A DNA stretch of 47,751 nucleotides from an uncultured Alphaproteobacteria bacterium (GTDB lineage: Bacteria; Pseudomonadota; Alphaproteobacteria; Methylaequorales; Methylaequoraceae). The stretch lies in contig CABYVV010000010.1 of NCBI GenBank assembly GCA_902522465.1, positions 1-47,751 on the forward strand, in the 5' to 3' direction. Below the pieces are notes generated by a model. That model was not told the DNA's origin. It ran no database searches and worked only from the letters and a program-made list of their open reading frames with translations. Positions 44,809 through 47,751 of the stretch are shown piece after piece; position 1 is the stretch's first letter; the number at the start of each line of letters is the position of its first letter. Both the position numbers and the translations under genes were made by a program.

Positions 44809-45787
44809 TTAAGAAGAAATAGTCACAGGACAGCTGCCCTTTAAGTATTGATTTTCTGCAAGAATATAGCTGGCCTATCATTTGGTAAAGCTCATTCGTT
44901 TTAAATAACTCTACTTGCTTTTTAAAAGAATCTGAATACTTGAAAAACACAGGTGGCTTGAGTGAAGAAATAGCTTGATAAGATGAAATACCTGTTTTTA
45001 TTTTTTCCTTTACTTCTAAAATCCTATAAAGGTGATCCAAAATAAAGTTAAGTAATCTGATATTTTCAGTTCCGAAGTCAGAAACTTTATTATAATCCTT
45101 TGTAAAAGCAATTTTTTTTCCTGAAAATATTGAATGAATAAATCTTGTTGTGTCTACTTCCGTTGATTCAGACAAGAAAGACAACATATCTGTAATATTT
45201 TTCTTTGGTTCAGTACTTTTTAAAACTACAATTAATTTTTGAACTTCATTTTTTATATCAAATCTCTCATTAGAAATTACATTTGAAATACTCATGACTT
45301 CATTTTCTGAAACCTTCATACCTTCCTTTTCAAAACAATCCGAAATCAATTGATTTTTTTCTTGAATGGTTTCTTCGTAACAAGGCACGATGATATAGTT
45401 TTGTGATTTTTCAAAAAATATTCTTAATGAGGATTTCGGTCCCAACTGAGGTGATTTTATGATTAAAATAGAATCTTTTTCAATTTTTTCTATGAATGAT
45501 GTAATTTCTTTATTTATTCTTTCGTTGCTCAGAGAAATGATTAAAATAGTTGTGCTTCCAAAAAGATTGGGCTCATTTATTGTTTTTGAAATTTTGAGCA
45601 AGTCACCTTTTTTTACGTCGTCAGAATAAATATTTATAATTTCAAGGTCTTTTGCCTTTTTTTTTTGACTAATTACTCTTTCTTGAATGTCGTGAATTTT
45701 GCCAAAATTTGGCCCATGAAATAAAAAGCATTTTTGAGAATGATATTTCTCAATATTATTTATTATATCCTTAAACTTTATTATCAT
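44771..45787 (-). CDS. holA: DNA polymerase III delta subunit
   Basis: 338 residues. Clamp-loader subunit that opens the beta clamp. Recognised from length, context and the HolA pattern: FLFHGPNFGKIHDI near the N-terminus (degenerate P-loop region), then the delta-type middle domain with SNVISNERFDIKNEVQKL and FIHSIFSGKK, and a C-terminal helical domain. Sequence conservation in this family is low, so the call leans on the leuS-lptE-holA order, which is common in alphaproteobacteria. Overlaps lptE by four bases. Confidence 0.88.
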   Translation of the reverse strand: MIIKFKDIINNIEKYHSQKCFLFHGPNFGKIHDIQERVISQKKKAKDLEIINIYSDDVKKGDLLKISKTINEPNLFGSTTILIISLSNERINKEITSFIEKIEKDSILIIKSPQLGPKSSLRIFFEKSQNYIIVPCYEETIQEKNQLISDCFEKEGMKVSENEVMSISNVISNERFDIKNEVQKLIVVLKSTEPKKNITDMLSFLSESTEVDTTRFIHSIFSGKKIAFTKDYNKVSDFGTENIRLLNFILDHLYRILEVKEKIKTGISSYQAISSLKPPVFFKYSDSFKKQVELFKTNELYQMIGQLYSCRKSILKGQLSCDYFFLITLVGFFYLKNS

Positions 45788-46281
45788 GGTTGGAATTTTC
45801 TTTCCAGTGATTCGGCAAGAATAAGATTTGAGAGATCAGATGATAATGACTTTACAAGTTTGTTTGAAGCATCTTCTAATGAAATAATGTTCGCATAATT
45901 ATTAGTTGTATAATTAAAGGTTGCGTTTCCATTTAAACTTCCAGACAACAATTCCCCTTTTTTGTCATAAAATGAATAATTTATAGAAATTTGTACTAAT
46001 CTAGCATAAGAGTTTAAGTCTTTATTTACGCCTATACTTGAAATTGATCTATCCATAGAAACAACCAACTTTAAGAATGAATTTTTGGCCCCCTTTTTAT
46101 TTAATTTTTCATTTAGTAACATTTTCATGATAGATAGATTATTCTCATAATGTTGTTTTGATTTTATAATTATATTAATTTTGTTAGGATGAAAATTATT
46201 GGTTTTTTTGTAAAGTGGCTTGAAGGCACAAGAGCACATTAGGACAAGAAGAAAAATATTTATAATGAAAGTTCGAATCAT
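45784..46281 (-). CDS. lptE: LPS-assembly lipoprotein LptE
   Basis: 165 residues. Lipoprotein signal peptide with lipobox LMCSC, Cys near residue 18, then AFKPLYKK, which is typical of LptE (RlpB). With LptD it forms the outer-membrane LPS translocon. Located between leuS and holA as in many Proteobacteria, with four-base overlaps on both sides. Presence implies a standard LPS outer membrane, consistent with the TpsB barrels. Confidence 0.9.
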   Translation of the reverse strand: MIRTFIINIFLLVLMCSCAFKPLYKKTNNFHPNKINIIIKSKQHYENNLSIMKMLLNEKLNKKGAKNSFLKLVVSMDRSISSIGVNKDLNSYARLVQISINYSFYDKKGELLSGSLNGNATFNYTTNNYANIISLEDASNKLVKSLSSDLSNLILAESLERKFQP

Positions 46282-47751
46282 ACTACAAAATTAATTATTT
46301 TATTTTTTACAAAAATTACTTTTTTTATGTTTAATTTATTTATATCATAACTTTCTTTTTGAATTTTTATGGTTCTTATTAAATCTTCTTCAGAGATGTT
46401 AAAAGGGACAATTAAAATATTTTTCTTTTTACCATTAATTTGTAAAACAATTTTAGAAGTTTTTTCATCATCATTAATCTTACTGGCTTTTGGCCATCCT
46501 AAGTCACTTATTAATCCGTCATAACCGGATAAACTTGCTAATTCTTGCGAAAAATGTGGAATGACAATATAAATCAGCCTTATAAAGACTGACCAGCAGT
46601 AGTTGTGAACTTTATTATTAATTTTTGATTTTAGGAGTAAGTTTGAGAGCTGTCTAACTTTAGCTACAGCAGTATTAAATCGATAATTTTTTATATCTAT
46701 GGTGAATCCATCTATAGTCTTGTTTGTAAAGTCGAAAATTTTTTTTTCACTTTTATTTAATTCATTTTCTATGATTTGCTGTGACGAAAATTTTAGATTT
46801 CCAACTAAGAAATTGAAAATTTTGTCGAGGTATTTATGTGTAGCTTTCACTCCATTAATTGACCATTGCAGATCCTTTTCTGGAGGAGAATCGGAAATCA
46901 TAAACAATCGTGCAGTATCAGCACCATATTTTTTAATTATTGAATCAGGGTCGACAATATTCTTCTTAGATTTACTCATCTTTTCTGACCTGCCCTTTTT
47001 AACTGTAAGTTTTTTATTTTCTATATATGTCCAATATTTATTGTTTGCATTCTCCACTTCACTTGGTTCTATCCATTTATTGTTCTCTGTTTTAAAAGTT
47101 TCGTGACAAACCATTCCTTGGGTAATTAATTTTGTAAATGGTTCTTTTGGAATTTTATAACCACAGTATTTTAGTGCCCTTGAAAAGAAACGCGAATAAA
47201 GTAGATGGAGAATGGCATGTTCAACTCCACCTATGTAATGATCAACAGGCATCCAGTAATTAATTTCTTGTTCTATAAATGGAGCATTTTGAGAGTTTGG
47301 AGAACAAAATCTTAGATAATACCAGGAAGAATCAAAGAAAGTATCAAGTGTATCTGTCTCACGGATAGCATTGAGACCTGAATCTTTACATTTAGTAAGC
47401 TTCCATTTCTCAAAATTATCAAGTGAGTTATCTAAAGAGGAAGAATCAAAATTATGTGGAAGTTTTACAGGTAGCTCACTATCTTTTACCGGAATAATCT
47501 TTCCATCCTCTCTGTAGATAACTGGTATCGGGCACCCCCAGAATCTCTGACGAGAAATCCCCCAATCTTTTAATTTATATTTTAATGATTTCCTTCCAAT
47601 TTTTTTTTTGGTTATTTCTTCTATAATAACTTCCTTGGCCTGCTCCAGTTTCATGCCATTGAGAAATTCAGAGGCAATCAGCTCATCAGTCGTTTTTGAT
47701 TTAGAGTAAGGAAGTTCATCACCCTTGTTTTTAATAATACATTTAATATCA
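46278..47751 (-). CDS. leuS: Leucyl-tRNA synthetase, C-terminal portion (5' end beyond right edge)
   Basis: The minus-strand frame is open through base 47751, giving 490 visible codons; an internal ATG at 47654 is not the true start. Visible parts are the end of the editing-domain region, the block [20 protein letters not shown], the WYYLRFCSP block, the KMSKS loop ([12 protein letters not shown]), and the anticodon-binding and C-terminal domains. It charges tRNA-Leu. Heads the leuS-lptE-holA operon. Confidence 0.95.
   Translation of the reverse strand, partial: DIKCIIKNKGDELPYSKSKTTDELIASEFLNGMKLEQAKEVIIEEITKKKIGRKSLKYKLKDWGISRQRFWGCPIPVIYREDGKIIPVKDSELPVKLPHNFDSSSLDNSLDNFEKWKLTKCKDSGLNAIRETDTLDTFFDSSWYYLRFCSPNSQNAPFIEQEINYWMPVDHYIGGVEHAILHLLYSRFFSRALKYCGYKIPKEPFTKLITQGMVCHETFKTENNKWIEPSEVENANNKYWTYIENKKLTVKKGRSEKMSKSKKNIVDPDSIIKKYGADTARLFMISDSPPEKDLQWSINGVKATHKYLDKIFNFLVGNLKFSSQQIIENELNKSEKKIFDFTNKTIDGFTIDIKNYRFNTAVAKVRQLSNLLLKSKINNKVHNYCWSVFIRLIYIVIPHFSQELASLSGYDGLISDLGWPKASKINDDEKTSKIVLQINGKKKNILIVPFNISEEDLIRTIKIQKESYDINKLNIKKVIFVKNKIINFVV

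Overview
The window looks like a stretch of chromosome from a very A/T-rich alphaproteobacterium, probably a streamlined marine lineage. That placement is an inference from gene order and base composition; I could run no marker-gene search. The gene neighbourhoods are typically alphaproteobacterial: mnmE-mnmG-rsmG-parA-parB; secB divergent from a Tim44-like gene followed by mltA and smr; hslVU divergent from hisB-DUF2628-hisH-hisA-hisF-hisE; hemE divergent from maf-aroE-coaE; leuS-lptE-holA.

Bases 1-14005 (all minus strand) hold the accessory part: two tandem two-partner secretion (TPS) modules, each an outer-membrane TpsB/FhaC-type transporter followed by a giant TpsA exoprotein. TpsA1 runs off the left edge (at least 2013 codons) and carries at least 13 MBG/YDG-type repeats. 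TpsA2 (1374 aa) is complete and has a PA14-like domain between its TPS domain and a short repeat region. Both TpsBs lack the Arg of the L6 VRGY/F signature and the matching Asp of strand beta13. The gaps around the tpsB genes hold consensus DnaA boxes and inverted repeats. Next comes amt, which seems to start at a CTG codon.

Bases 15545-22018 (plus strand) are a tight tRNA-modification and chromosome-partition operon, mnmE-mnmG-rsmG-parA-parB-dnaQ. Two perfect 16-bp parS sites lie inside coding sequence, one at the mnmG start and one near the rsmG start. Bases 22093-25788 (minus) are ftsK, a BON-domain lipoprotein gene and gshB. Then come ubiH, a DUF971 gene, a LON-domain gene, tRNA-Gly(GCC), a small cyclic-nucleotide-binding-domain protein and an unrecognised Lys-rich coiled-coil protein. 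Bases 29500-37943 cover secB, Tim44-like, mltA, smr, hslU, hslV, the histidine genes and a HIT-family hydrolase.

Bases 37985-42514 (minus) are hemE-hemH-hemJ-rho-xthA. The 264-bp gap between hemE and maf is the expected place for an alphaproteobacterial replication origin. It contains a DnaA-box variant, A/T-rich tracts and a (GTT)6 triplet repeat. To its right lie maf-aroE-coaE (plus) and leuS-lptE-holA (minus, leuS cut by the right edge).

Taken together, a conserved origin-proximal core (origin, parS/ParAB, FtsK, two DNA polymerase III subunits) sits beside a large surface-exoprotein locus. No insertion sequences, phage genes, CRISPR arrays or rRNA genes were seen, and no gap between genes exceeds 300 bases.
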